Origin: Actinomycetes bacterium
GTDB taxonomy: Bacteria > Actinomycetota > Acidimicrobiia > Acidimicrobiales > Acidimicrobiaceae
DNA length: 64,000 nt
Direction of reading: 5' to 3'
Assembly: GCA_021803345.1 (NCBI GenBank)
Contig: JAJZLS010000052.1
Coordinates: forward strand, 1-64,000
Shown here: positions 24,799 through 33,640 of the stretch, one piece after another
How positions within the stretch are numbered: the stretch's first letter is position 1
Layout of the letters: every line of letters starts with the position of its first letter
Notes under the pieces: generated by a model
Seen by the model: the letters and a program-made list of their open reading frames with translations, nothing else
Database searches by the model: none
What the model was told of the DNA's origin: nothing
Translations under genes and position numbers: made by a program

Positions 24799-25440
24799 AT
24801 GGTGAATATGGGGAATGATGGTTACCTTGTTTCGCTGGATCTTTCCAAAGCCCGTATATTCTTCATCGGCGGTGGCGAAGTTGCAACTAGCAAACTTATG
24901 CGTCTTCCTGATCGTATTGGGGAAATTGTTATAGTTGCACCCGATATTTCTGCCTCCATGATCAAATTTTTGAAACGTACCGGCTGGAATTACGAGTTGC
25001 GTTCAAGGGAATATCGTGTCGATGACCTTGACATTTGTACACTACTTTTTGCAGCAACTTCAGACCGGGATCTAAATAGGCGAATCTGTGAAGAGGCCCG
25101 GCTCAGAGGCATTTTAGCCAACGATGTATCTGGATCGCAGAACGGGACATTTACAAACGTCGCTTCGGTAAAGCGTGGAGGTATTACGATCGGGGTAACT
25201 TCTTCGCCTCCTGTTCCGGGATTGTCGGTCGCGATATGTAGACTTATAGACAATGCTTTACCGGATGAGTTAGCGCAACTGTTAGAACTGGCGGCAAGGA
25301 TAAGAGCCAGGGCGCACTCTGATGGATGGTCTTTAGATGGTGTAGATTGGATGAAGGTTTTTGACCCCAGGATATTTGAGTTGATTCGAATGGGAGAAAT
25401 ATCTAAAGCCGAAGAAAGTTTGGCAAAATGCCTCTTGTAG
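24799..25440 (+). CDS. Precorrin-2 dehydrogenase (siroheme synthase N-domain type)
   Basis: A 213-residue protein matching the CysG N-terminal/Met8 dehydrogenase. Opening SLDLSKARIFFIGGGEVATS (about 12-31) with the NAD site GGGEVA; FAATSDRDLNRRICEEARLR; NDVSGSQNGTFTNVASVKRG (about 113-132) and ITIGVTSSPPVPGLSVAICR. It oxidises precorrin-2 to sirohydrochlorin and in some members inserts iron. Together with the methyltransferase half of the cobA-hemD gene this gives the siroheme/cobalamin branch. Its end overlaps hemA by 13 bases, tying it to the tetrapyrrole operon. ATG at 24799; the second ATG at 24808 is also possible. Confidence 0.9.
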   Translation: MVNMGNDGYLVSLDLSKARIFFIGGGEVATSKLMRLPDRIGEIVIVAPDISASMIKFLKRTGWNYELRSREYRVDDLDICTLLFAATSDRDLNRRICEEARLRGILANDVSGSQNGTFTNVASVKRGGITIGVTSSPPVPGLSVAICRLIDNALPDELAQLLELAARIRARAHSDGWSLDGVDWMKVFDPRIFELIRMGEISKAEESLAKCLL

Positions 25441-26681
25441 CAATTGGAATAGACAAAACGGACTCGCTCAAGGATGATTTTGACCGCTATTCGGTCTCCG
25501 AAGAGCAGCAACTTGAGAAGCTGAAAATATTTTCAGCTGCAGACGGGGTTGAGGAGGCAGTACTAATTTCCACCTGTGCCCGAACTGAACTATTTGCGGA
25601 AGTTACCAAGTTCCACGGTGGGATTGAGGCAATCTGGGACAAACTGGCCGATGCCCTGAGCGTTGACAGGGAAGAACTGGCAGCTATTGCCAAGGTGTAC
25701 TACGAGCGGGGTGCAGTGGCTCATTTGCTTAGAGTAACTTCCGGGCTTGAGTCAGAGCTTATTGGTGAGACAGAAATACTTGGCCAGGTGCGCCGGGCAT
25801 TCGTACGCTCTCATGAATCCGGATTTTGTGGGCCTGGCCTTTATGGATTGTTTCGTAAGGCGCTAGAAGTAGGAAAGCGTGCTCGAAGTGAAACTGGCAT
25901 CGCACGTGGAGTGACGTCTTCAGCTCATGCTGCAGTAGAGCTTTTTTCTACAGTTTGCGGCCTGGAGGGTAGCGGCTCAGTAATGGTGGTTGGAGTAGGG
26001 GAAATTGGGGCCAAACTGGCTGAAGCTTTGACCCAGGGTGGATATCAAGTTTTCATCACTTCCCGCACCCACTCTAAAGCTGATCTCTTAGCTGAACGAT
26101 TAGGTGCCATAGCGGTGCTCTTGGCTGAATACAAGTCGCATCTAAAAGATTTAGATGCGGTATTTTATGCCACATCGACCAAGAAATATTTGTTGGGTAT
26201 GGACGACGTGGGTCTTCTTCTCCGAAGCGCAGATAATCCTTTATTTGTTGCAGATATGGGAGTACCGCGCAATGTTGATCCACAGCTCAAGGAGCTGGCC
26301 GGAGTGATGTTGTATGATCTCGATGCAGTGAATCATTTTGTCAGCACAGCGATAGCCTCGAGGCAAAAGGAAGCTGAGTTGGTCGAGGCGATTATAGAGG
26401 TCGAGACCAACAGATTTGTCGATGAAAAGAATTCAGGTTCGGTGGCGCCAACACTGGCTTCTCTTTATGCATTTGCTGAAGAGATACGGCTACTTGAATT
26501 GTCTCGTTTCTCTGGAAGACTGGACGGGTTGACCGAAGCTCAGAAAAAAGCTGTTGAGTCCCTAACTTACGGAATAGTGCAGAAGATGCTGCATAGACCT
26601 GTGGCCAAAGTAAGGGAGCACTCCGGATCCAAACGGGGAGAGCGTTTGGTGGAGGATCTATCCTTTTTATTTGACTTGTGA
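25428..26681 (+). CDS. hemA: Glutamyl-tRNA reductase
   Basis: A 417-residue NADPH-dependent enzyme converting glutamyl-tRNA to glutamate-1-semialdehyde, the committed step of C5 tetrapyrrole synthesis. The catalytic Cys50 is in LISTCARTELFAEV; the usual Asn after Cys is Ala here. ESELIGETEILGQVRRAF, VMVVGVGEIGAKLAEAL (NADPH domain) and MGVPRNVDP are conserved; the C-terminal dimerisation helices end the protein. Start ATG lies inside the end of the precorrin-2 dehydrogenase gene; the end overlaps the hemC GTG. Confidence 0.97.
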   Translation: MPLVAIGIDKTDSLKDDFDRYSVSEEQQLEKLKIFSAADGVEEAVLISTCARTELFAEVTKFHGGIEAIWDKLADALSVDREELAAIAKVYYERGAVAHLLRVTSGLESELIGETEILGQVRRAFVRSHESGFCGPGLYGLFRKALEVGKRARSETGIARGVTSSAHAAVELFSTVCGLEGSGSVMVVGVGEIGAKLAEALTQGGYQVFITSRTHSKADLLAERLGAIAVLLAEYKSHLKDLDAVFYATSTKKYLLGMDDVGLLLRSADNPLFVADMGVPRNVDPQLKELAGVMLYDLDAVNHFVSTAIASRQKEAELVEAIIEVETNRFVDEKNSGSVAPTLASLYAFAEEIRLLELSRFSGRLDGLTEAQKKAVESLTYGIVQKMLHRPVAKVREHSGSKRGERLVEDLSFLFDL

Positions 26682-27586
26682 AACGTCTACGAATCGCAAC
26701 CAGAGGTTCAGATCTGGCACTATGGCAGGCAAACTTTGTCGCCAGCCTGCTTGATGTTCCCTGTCATTTAGAGATAGTTTCGACCCAGGGTGATAAAGAT
26801 AAATCTTCGGCCCTATCGACTATTGGCGGGCAGGGAGTGTTCGTAAAAGAGGTTCAAGTAGCGGTGCTTGAGGGTAGGGCCGATTTTGCTGTTCATTCAG
26901 CCAAGGATCTACCCACCGCGTCTTTGGATGGTCTCGTAATCGGAGCATTTCCCAAGCGTGGGGATGTAAGGGATGTTCTGGTCGGACTGCCTCTGGATAA
27001 GTTGCCTTCCGGGTCGCTGATTGCCACCGGGTCAAGGCGTCGACAGCTGCAGCTAGCGGCAATGCGGCACGATTTATCATATGTTCCACTCAGAGGAAAC
27101 ATGGCTAAAAGGATTTCTATGGCCAAAGAATATGGAGCCATCGTGGCTGCTTATGCTGCACTTGAAAGACTCAACCTTTTAGATTCAGTAGCGCAGGTAT
27201 TTGAGCCCGATGAAGTACTTCCTCAGGTTGGTCAGGGTGCATTGGCGATAGAGTGTCGTTCGGATGACATCCATACTCGATCGGTCCTAAGCCAAATCGA
27301 TCATCTTCAGACCAGAATGGCAGTGGAGGCCGAAAGAAGTCTTTTACGCCAGTTGGGCAGTGGGTGCATGTTACCTGTGGCAGCATATGGTTGGGTTGAT
27401 GAAGGCACGAGCAGGGTAATAAAGTTACGGGGATTGATTGGCTCTATCGATGGACAGCGTGTAATCAGAGTTAGCGGGGAAGATCAAGACCCTGAGACCG
27501 TTGGAGCCCGACTTGGGCAACAGCTTCTGGAACTGGGTGGCAATGAGATTCTGAAATCCATTGAGCGAGATTCAAATGGGCTATAA
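26678..27586 (+). CDS. hemC: Porphobilinogen deaminase (hydroxymethylbilane synthase)
   Basis: A 302-residue enzyme that assembles four porphobilinogens. Conserved: RIATRGSDLALWQANFVA, FVKEVQVAVLEGRADFAVHS-AKDLP (catalytic Asp in the AVHSAKDLPT block, about 70-76), ATGSRRRQLQL, RGNMAKRI, and the dipyrromethane cofactor Cys in LGSGCMLPVAAYG (about residue 230). GTG start overlaps the hemA stop (TTGTGA context). Cytosolic. Confidence 0.97.
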   Translation: MKRLRIATRGSDLALWQANFVASLLDVPCHLEIVSTQGDKDKSSALSTIGGQGVFVKEVQVAVLEGRADFAVHSAKDLPTASLDGLVIGAFPKRGDVRDVLVGLPLDKLPSGSLIATGSRRRQLQLAAMRHDLSYVPLRGNMAKRISMAKEYGAIVAAYAALERLNLLDSVAQVFEPDEVLPQVGQGALAIECRSDDIHTRSVLSQIDHLQTRMAVEAERSLLRQLGSGCMLPVAAYGWVDEGTSRVIKLRGLIGSIDGQRVIRVSGEDQDPETVGARLGQQLLELGGNEILKSIERDSNGL

Positions 27587-29036
27587 AGCAGTAGGAAAAG
27601 TTTACCTGGTAGGTGCTGGTCCTGGCGATCCAGGGCTTCTGACTTTGAGGGGAAGAGAGCTGCTCTCAAGTGCCGAAGTAGTAGTTTATGACTATCTGTC
27701 TGACACCTCACTGCTCGAGTTTTGTGATCCCAAAGCCGAGCTGATCGATGTAGGCAAGAGGCCGGACCGACCTGTAGCCCAAAGCGAGATCAATGAAGTA
27801 TTGATTAGCAAGGCTAACCAGGCTAAAAATGTGGTCAGGCTGAAAGGTGGAGACCCGTTTGTATTTGGACGTGGTGGCGAAGAGGCGCTCGACCTAATAG
27901 CAGCGGGTGTAGAATTCGAGATTGTTCCGGGAATTTCTTCAGCAATAGCGGTTCCTGCTTATGCCGGGGTGCCGGTCACACACAGGGGAATGTCGACTTC
28001 GTTTACCGTCGTGACTGGGCACCGTCATGGGAAAGCTACTGATCAGGTTGACTGGGGATCCCTTGCAAAGTTAGGCGGAACAATTGTCGTGCTTATGGGA
28101 GTGGCACATAGGGCAGAAATTGCTGAAAAATTGATTCGAGGGGGACTTGCTCCCAGTACCCCGGTCTTAGCAGTTCGATGGGGAACAAGGTCAGATCAGG
28201 AGTCGACCCGGACGCAGTTGGGCCTACTTGGTGCGACCACTATCAAGTCGCCGGCAACACTAGTGATTGGAGAGGTTGCAAAACTTAACTTAGCGTGGTT
28301 TGAAAAGCGTCCGCTCCTTGGGAAAAGGGTGGTCGTCACGAGAACGAGGGAGCAATCATCACAGCTGGTAAACCGGCTGAGGCAATTGGGTGCCAGTGTT
28401 TTGACCGTTCCTACGATTGAGATAGGCCCACCTTCTGACAATTTTGCCAAACTTGAGTCTTCGATTCGAAGAATTACGGAATTTAGATGGGTGATATTTA
28501 CTTCTACCAACACAGTGATGCGGTTTTTCGAGCGGATTGAAGATTTGCGGGTTTTATCAGGTCTTGGCATTGCTGCTATCGGTGATTCCACTGCGCATGA
28601 AGTAGAGAAATTCAGAATTAAGTGCGATTTTGTACCGAGCAAATTTGTGGCCGAGCAATTTGTGGCCGAGTTTCCAAAAGGGGAAGGAGATATTCTTTTG
28701 CCCCAAGCTGAAAATGCCCGCCAAGTACTTCGCCAGGGACTGGCAGAGAAAGGTTGGAGTGTGGAAGTGGTTCCGGTTTATCGTAATCTGCGTCCTGCTC
28801 TAGATTCTAGTTTAGGGCAACAGATTGCCACCTGGGACGCCATTACTTTCACATCGTCCTCGACCGCCGAGAACTTTTGCGCTGCCTTCGGAGTTGGTCA
28901 ACTTCCAGCTAAAGTCATCTCTATTGGACCGGTCACTACCTCGACGCTGGAGCGCCTTGGGGTTGGCGGTTCAGTTACTGCTGAGCGGCATGACATTACA
29001 GGGGTGGTAAATGCGCTCCTAAAGTCGCTCAGCTAG
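27576..29036 (+). CDS. Fused uroporphyrinogen-III C-methyltransferase / uroporphyrinogen-III synthase
   Basis: A 486-residue fusion. The N-terminal CobA/SUMT half (about 5-245) has VYLVGAGPGDPGLLTLRGRE, RLKGGDPFVFGRGGEEAL, and VPAYAGVPVTHRG with TVVTGHRHG, the SAM-dependent methyltransferase that makes precorrin-2. The C-terminal HemD half (about 250-486) begins KRVVVTRTREQSSQLVNRLR and contains FTSTNTV and ITFTSSSTAENF; it cyclises hydroxymethylbilane to uroporphyrinogen III. The two successive steps in one chain are common in actinobacteria. A TTG at 27561 would add five residues; ATG 27576 with a GAGCGAG site is preferred. It overlaps hemC by 11 bases. Confidence 0.94.
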   Translation: MGYKAVGKVYLVGAGPGDPGLLTLRGRELLSSAEVVVYDYLSDTSLLEFCDPKAELIDVGKRPDRPVAQSEINEVLISKANQAKNVVRLKGGDPFVFGRGGEEALDLIAAGVEFEIVPGISSAIAVPAYAGVPVTHRGMSTSFTVVTGHRHGKATDQVDWGSLAKLGGTIVVLMGVAHRAEIAEKLIRGGLAPSTPVLAVRWGTRSDQESTRTQLGLLGATTIKSPATLVIGEVAKLNLAWFEKRPLLGKRVVVTRTREQSSQLVNRLRQLGASVLTVPTIEIGPPSDNFAKLESSIRRITEFRWVIFTSTNTVMRFFERIEDLRVLSGLGIAAIGDSTAHEVEKFRIKCDFVPSKFVAEQFVAEFPKGEGDILLPQAENARQVLRQGLAEKGWSVEVVPVYRNLRPALDSSLGQQIATWDAITFTSSSTAENFCAAFGVGQLPAKVISIGPVTTSTLERLGVGGSVTAERHDITGVVNALLKSLS

Positions 29037-29049
29037 CGTAGTGATGTAG

Positions 29050-29095
29050 CCATATCGACGTTGGAGCTTTGAAGGGCTCCAGTAGGTTGATATGG
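29050..29095. repeat. Two-tier inverted repeat just after cobA-hemD
   Basis: Outer arms CCATATC (29050-29056) and GATATGG (29089-29095) enclose an inner stem TGGAGC (29062-29067) / GCTCCA (29076-29081). The RNA would form a stacked or bulged hairpin 13 bases past the stop codon. No U-run follows, so it may be a processing or weak termination structure. Confidence 0.5.
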
Positions 29096-29480
29096 TTGTG
29101 AAGCAGCAGCTCAGTCTGTATCAGTTCTTCAGAAACTGCTGAGTCCTTAGGCAGTTCTTTGGCACGCCAAATTCGTATTTCAGCAACCTGATTACGTCTA
29201 GTAATGCCTGTCATTAGTGGCGACAAAAAGGTACAACATTCATGTAAGTCGCTTCTTTACCGTGCTAGCGAGACAAGAAGATAAATTACCAGGGTGTTCT
29301 CGACACAGAAGATTTACATGCGTGTCTCAGTTTGTTTTGGTCTTTAAATTGCTCAGTCCAATAATGCCGGAAACTTACTTGCAACTGCCGGAGCAAGTGA
29401 ACCTAGAGGCTTCTGTCTACTAAAGCGAATAATGGCATCGATTATTTGATGTATATGGCTTGATTTACCCTGAATACCCA

Positions 29481-29511
29481 GTTTCAAGCCCGACATTGTC
29501 GGGCTTGAAAC
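29481..29511. terminator. Perfect palindrome in hemB upstream region
   Basis: GTTTCAAGCCCGACA (29481-29495) and TGTCGGGCTTGAAAC (29497-29511) are exactly complementary around one central base. As RNA this is a very stable 13-bp GC-centred hairpin. The A/T-rich outer ends (GTTTC / GAAAC) would give weak U-tracts in either direction. It lies 66 bases before the hemB start; terminator or attenuator are both possible. Confidence 0.5.
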
Positions 29512-29576
29512 TGTTAATGAGATAATTCTTTGTAGCGATCCGTCAAGAATTGAACCAGACTCTTTAGTCTTTAACT

Positions 29577-30554
29577 GTGAGCTATCCAATACAACGCCAC
29601 AGGCGGCTGAGACGTTCGGGTGCATTGAGGCGACTGGTATCAGAATCCAACTTGCGGCTTGATGACTTGATCACCCCAATTTTTGTAAGAGAAGGGATAG
29701 ATCGTCCAGTTGAGATTTCTTCGCTGCCAGGGGTTTATCAGCATTCTGTAGCTTCAGCTGTCGAGTTTGCCAAGGAAATTACCGCGCAGGGTTTGCCGGG
29801 GATTATTTTGTTTGGGGTTCCGGAGGTTAAAGACGAGCTGGGATCTGCTGCTTGGGATCCCGATGGCATTGCACAAGTGGCCATCTCCGAAATAAAAGCA
29901 GCGGTAGGCGATGAGCTGGTTGTGATGGCTGACCTTTGTTTAGACGAGTACACCCTTAGCGGCCATTGCGGGGTACTGGATAGTCGTGGTGACGTGGACA
30001 ATGATGCCACACTGGACCTTTATGTAAAAGTAGCCCTAGCCCAGGCGCAGGCAGGGGTGGATATGGTGGGCCCATCAGGGATGATGGATGGCCAGGTTGG
30101 CGCAATCCGTAGCGGTCTCGACCAGAATGGTTTTCAAACTACCGGGATCATGGCTTATTCTGCCAAATACGCTTCGAGCCTTTACGGTCCGTTCAGGGAC
30201 GCGGTTGACGTGACCATTGCAAACGGAGGAGACCGCAAAACCTACCAGCAGGATTATCGCAATTCCAAGGAGTCGTTATCAGAGATCCTGGCTGACATAG
30301 CACAGGGAGCTGACATCATCATGGTCAAGCCGGCTATGACTTATTTGGATATCATCGCTATGGCAGCCCGTCATGTGACTGTACCAATAGCTGCCTACCA
30401 TGTTTCCGGAGAGTACGCGATGATCAAAGCTGCTGAGGCTAACGGTTGGATTGATGGTACCGCGGTGGCGATTGAACAGCTGACTGCCATAAAGAGGGCA
30501 GGGGCATCGATGGTTCTTACATACTTTGGTCCTTTCGTCGCTGATTATTTGTGA
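29577..30554 (+). CDS. hemB: Delta-aminolevulinic acid dehydratase (porphobilinogen synthase)
   Basis: A 325-residue enzyme condensing two aminolevulinates to porphobilinogen. Opening RHRRLRRSGALRRLVSESNL; the metal-site loop is LCLDEYTLSGHCGVL (about 120-134); the Schiff-base lysines lie in MAYSAKYASSLYGPFRDA (about 194) and IMVKPAMTYLDII (about 247). In the metal loop two of the three zinc Cys positions are kept and the middle one is Asp (CLD rather than CLC), as in other actinobacterial forms I recall. GTG start at 29577 without a strong ribosome site, behind a stable palindrome. Confidence 0.97.
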   Translation: MSYPIQRHRRLRRSGALRRLVSESNLRLDDLITPIFVREGIDRPVEISSLPGVYQHSVASAVEFAKEITAQGLPGIILFGVPEVKDELGSAAWDPDGIAQVAISEIKAAVGDELVVMADLCLDEYTLSGHCGVLDSRGDVDNDATLDLYVKVALAQAQAGVDMVGPSGMMDGQVGAIRSGLDQNGFQTTGIMAYSAKYASSLYGPFRDAVDVTIANGGDRKTYQQDYRNSKESLSEILADIAQGADIIMVKPAMTYLDIIAMAARHVTVPIAAYHVSGEYAMIKAAEANGWIDGTAVAIEQLTAIKRAGASMVLTYFGPFVADYL

Positions 30555-30613
30555 CCTTCGTGTTTTGGTGTTTTATATAAGAATGGTCTCTCTATAGATT
30601 GCGAGTATATGAA

Positions 30614-31894
30614 ATGTCGTTTGAGTCAGACCTTCCTCACAACAATCAGGAGCTTTATTCTCGGGCTTGTCAACTGATACCGGGTGGGGTGAATTCTCCG
30701 GTGCGTGCCTTTAAATCAGTTGGCGGAGTTCCCTTTTTCACTTCCAGAGGAGAAGGGGCATATCTCTTTGACGAAGAGGGCAATAAGTATGTCGATTATA
30801 TCCAGTCCTATGGGGCCTGTATTTTAGGCCACGGCGATTCCCGTGTGGCAGCTGCGATATCATCTGCGGCCAAAAATGGTACAACTTTTGGTACCCCCAC
30901 ATTGGCTGAAGTGGAGCTGGCCGAGCTGATTGTAGATCGGGTTGAGGGGCTTGAGATGCTTCGATTAACATCGTCTGGAACTGAAGCGACCATGAGTGCG
31001 ATTCGGGTGGCAAGGGGATTTACCGGCAGAGACAAAATATTGAAATTTGACGGTTGTTATCACGGTCATTCAGACGCACTTTTAGTTGCAGGTGGTTCCG
31101 GGGTTGCTTCACTATCCATACCGGATTCAGTTGGAGTGCCGATGTCCGCAATTTCAGATACTGTCGTGGCTCCATATAATAAGCTGCCTGAGTTGGATGA
31201 TTCCTTTGCTGCAGTAATAGTTGAACCGATAGCAGCAAATATGGGCCTTGTCGCTCCCGGGCCAGGATTTTTAGAAGCACTTCGCAAACGGTGTAACGAA
31301 AATGGGATAGTGCTGATATTTGATGAAGTAATTACCGGATTTAGGGTTGGTTACGGTGGAGCTTCAGGGTTATTTGGGATTATTCCGGATATGTGGTGTT
31401 TTGGAAAGGTGATTGGCGGAGGTCTTCCGATTGGAGCTTTCGGAGGAAAGCGGGAGATCATGCAGCGCCTAGCTCCGGAGGGTCCGGTCTATCAAGCCGG
31501 GACGCTTTCGGGTAACCCAATTGCCACAGCTGCGGGGATTACTGTAATCAATTTGCTTGAGGAAACTAGTTACGAGACCTTGAAAGATACAGCCGCCAAA
31601 CTGACATCAGGGCTGCGTGAAGTCTTTGCCGCTGGCGGAATCCCGGCTCAAGTTCCCCAAGTATCCTCCTTGGTGGGGCTTTTTTTCGGTGACTTGCAGG
31701 TTACCAACTATGCCTCAGCAAAGGAATCGGTTGGTCTTGGCCTTTATGAGAAATTTTTCCATGGGATGTTGGATCAGGGTATAGCATTAGCTCCAGGTCC
31801 GTATGAAGCTATTTTTCCTGGGCTGTCTCATGGTCAACGGGAATTGGATCGAACCCTGGAAGCTGCAACAAAGGTGGTTTCAAACCTCCATTGA
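30614..31894 (+). CDS. hemL: Glutamate-1-semialdehyde 2,1-aminomutase
   Basis: A 426-residue PLP enzyme making 5-aminolevulinate. Start block LYSRACQLIPGGVNSPVRAF; DYIQSYGACILGHG; cofactor region FDGCYHGHSDALLVAGGSG; DEVITGFRVGYGG; and the PLP-lysine segment CFGKVIGGGLPIGAFGG (about 262-278). An upstream TTG (30599) would add five residues, but ATG 30614 fits the family start. With hemA it completes the C5 route. It lies 59 bases after hemB and is likely cotranscribed. Confidence 0.97.
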   Translation: MSFESDLPHNNQELYSRACQLIPGGVNSPVRAFKSVGGVPFFTSRGEGAYLFDEEGNKYVDYIQSYGACILGHGDSRVAAAISSAAKNGTTFGTPTLAEVELAELIVDRVEGLEMLRLTSSGTEATMSAIRVARGFTGRDKILKFDGCYHGHSDALLVAGGSGVASLSIPDSVGVPMSAISDTVVAPYNKLPELDDSFAAVIVEPIAANMGLVAPGPGFLEALRKRCNENGIVLIFDEVITGFRVGYGGASGLFGIIPDMWCFGKVIGGGLPIGAFGGKREIMQRLAPEGPVYQAGTLSGNPIATAAGITVINLLEETSYETLKDTAAKLTSGLREVFAAGGIPAQVPQVSSLVGLFFGDLQVTNYASAKESVGLGLYEKFFHGMLDQGIALAPGPYEAIFPGLSHGQRELDRTLEAATKVVSNLH

Positions 31895-32139
31895 CTGAAG
31901 GTATGGCTTTGTTGATATGCAAAGAGGAGGAGATTTTGATAGCTTCAGTGTGGGGAAAATCCCATTGCACCTAAGAGACGCGCCCAAAAGTACTGCAGCG
32001 ATTTGGACTTGGTGGGTAGTTCAATGATAATAAATGTAATAGGAGTTTAAGGTTTTGATTTTTAACCTTGCCCTGAGGAGTACTAAGGTGATCTGGACGA
32101 CTATTGAAGATGTAGCTTTTTGGGAGAGGACGTGAGATT

Positions 32140-32589
32140 ATGATTCAGTATCTGCCTATTTTAGGCATGATCGTTCTGGCGGCGCTGTTCGCTGGATTAT
32201 CGATAATCGCTTCAGCAATAATGTCGCCGCGCCACGCCAACCTAGCCAAAAGCGCACCTTATGAATGTGGGATAATTCCGGGTAACCGGCCTCCGGAAAG
32301 GTTCCCAGTCAGGTTTTATCTGGTAGCAATGATCTTTATCGTTTTTGATATAGAAATCATATTTATTTATCCGTATGCGGTTATTTCAAAGTCCCTGGGG
32401 GTCTTCGGCGTTTCGGAAATGATTGTATTTGGGATAACTGTGTTTATAGCATTCCTGTATTTGGTTTCAAATGGTGCGTTGAACTGGGGACAGTTTCATC
32501 GTAGTAAAGAGGGAAGTGGTGACTCAATGGAGCGAACCACGTCTTCGACAGTAAGAAGGATTAATTCTAAGGGTGAAGAGGCCGCGTGA
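32140..32589 (+). CDS. nuoA: NADH-quinone oxidoreductase subunit A
   Basis: A 149-residue subunit with three helices. The conserved loop SAPYECGIIPGNRPPERFPV (about 43-62) carries the Cys that lies near the quinone site, and FYLVAMIFIVFDIEIIFIYP follows. First gene of a complete 14-gene nuo operon; GGAGAGGA precedes the ATG. A C-terminal charged tail of about 30 residues is longer than in many homologues. Confidence 0.97.
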   Translation: MIQYLPILGMIVLAALFAGLSIIASAIMSPRHANLAKSAPYECGIIPGNRPPERFPVRFYLVAMIFIVFDIEIIFIYPYAVISKSLGVFGVSEMIVFGITVFIAFLYLVSNGALNWGQFHRSKEGSGDSMERTTSSTVRRINSKGEEAA

Positions 32590-32621
32590 ACTTCGAAAGA
32601 TTTGATGGAGTTGGAAAATAA

Positions 32622-33200
32622 ATGGGACTTGAAGATCTAAACCATAATTTTCTCACCGGTAATATCGAGAATCTGGTGAAATGGGCCAGACGAAACTCGG
32701 TTTGGCCAGCGACTTTTGGCTTGGCCTGTTGTGCAATTGAGATGATGGCGACTGCGGCAGCAGATTTCGATATCAGCCGCTTTGGGATGGAGGTATTCCG
32801 AGCTTCCCCAAGGCAGGCCGATCTGATGATTGTGGCAGGTCGGGTTTCCCAAAAGATGGCTCCTGTTCTTCGTCAGGTTTACGATCAAATGCCTGAGCCG
32901 AAGTGGGTGATTTCGATGGGAGTATGCGCATCAACCGGGGGAATGTTTAACAATTACGCAATTGTTCAGGGAGTGGATCAGATAGTTCCGGTCGATGTGT
33001 ATGCGCCCGGTTGCCCTCCTGGTCCCGAAACTCTTTTACACGCGATTCTCACGCTTCACGAAAAGATTAGAACCGGTGAGATTACCAAGAGACGCAATGA
33101 GACCAAAGCGGGAGCACAATTGCAGCTGGATGAACCCAAGCTCAGGCCGAATCCAATCCACGTCAGGGGTTCGGCTAAGAAGAAGGTGCTCGGGGTATGA
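32622..33200 (+). CDS. nuoB: NADH-quinone oxidoreductase subunit B
   Basis: A 192-residue subunit binding the N2 4Fe-4S cluster. Ligands: tandem Cys in [12 protein letters not shown] (about 35-36), Cys in [10 protein letters not shown] (about 100) and [11 protein letters not shown] (about 130). N2 passes electrons to quinone. Its stop overlaps the nuoC ATG (ATGA). Confidence 0.97.
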   Translation: MGLEDLNHNFLTGNIENLVKWARRNSVWPATFGLACCAIEMMATAAADFDISRFGMEVFRASPRQADLMIVAGRVSQKMAPVLRQVYDQMPEPKWVISMGVCASTGGMFNNYAIVQGVDQIVPVDVYAPGCPPGPETLLHAILTLHEKIRTGEITKRRNETKAGAQLQLDEPKLRPNPIHVRGSAKKKVLGV

Positions 33201-33640
33201 ACGAGGCCGAGGTACTTCACGTTTCGAGAGCTGAGTATCTGTCTACTGTGTCTGATCTCAAGAGTCGGGGATTCGCAATGTGTGTTGATGTGACCGCTGT
33301 AGACTATTTGACTCATCCTGGAAGAAAATTGCCTGAAGGCATCACTGCAGAGCGATATGAAGTGGTGGTTGGGTTGCTGTCCCTTGAGGAGCGGAGGAGG
33401 GTGAGAATCCGGGTTCAGGTTCCTGATGAAGACCCCACGATTGACACGCTTTTTTATCTATACCCAACCAGTGAGGCCTTAGAACGAGAAGTTTATGATC
33501 TGTTTGGAATCACCTTTAATAATCATCCCGATATGACCAGGATTGTCCTACCGCAGGAATGGGAAGGCCATCCATTGCGAAAGGACTATCAGGTCGGTGC
33601 AGTGCCGGTTCAGTTCAAAGCAGTAAACGGGGCTGAGTAA
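33197..33640 (+). CDS. nuoC: NADH-quinone oxidoreductase subunit C
   Basis: A 147-residue 30-kDa-type subunit of the peripheral arm. Typical segments: [56 protein letters not shown] and the C-terminal [17 protein letters not shown]. It is compact compared with many NuoC proteins (about 170-240) because the N-terminal extension is short. Coupled to nuoB and nuoD by one- to four-base overlaps. Confidence 0.96.
   Translation: MNEAEVLHVSRAEYLSTVSDLKSRGFAMCVDVTAVDYLTHPGRKLPEGITAERYEVVVGLLSLEERRRVRIRVQVPDEDPTIDTLFYLYPTSEALEREVYDLFGITFNNHPDMTRIVLPQEWEGHPLRKDYQVGAVPVQFKAVNGAE

Larger units (their letters stand above)
29037..29576. other. 540-base intergenic region between cobA-hemD and hemB with strong inverted repeats
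   Basis: No gene is supported. A 65-codon leftward frame (29029-29226) has a protein-like composition but no recognisable family. The region holds two clear secondary structures, at 29050-29095 and 29481-29511. A promoter for hemB is expected here. Confidence 0.5.

Noticed and set aside
29029..29226. 65-codon leftward frame overlapping the cobA-hemD stop
   Set aside because: Composition is protein-like but there is no family, no ribosome site, and it coincides with the two-tier inverted repeat, which better explains the sequence constraint.
31895..32139. Short frame (about 37 codons from near 31917) before nuoA
   Set aside because: No conserved features and no overlap coupling; more likely the nuo promoter/leader region.
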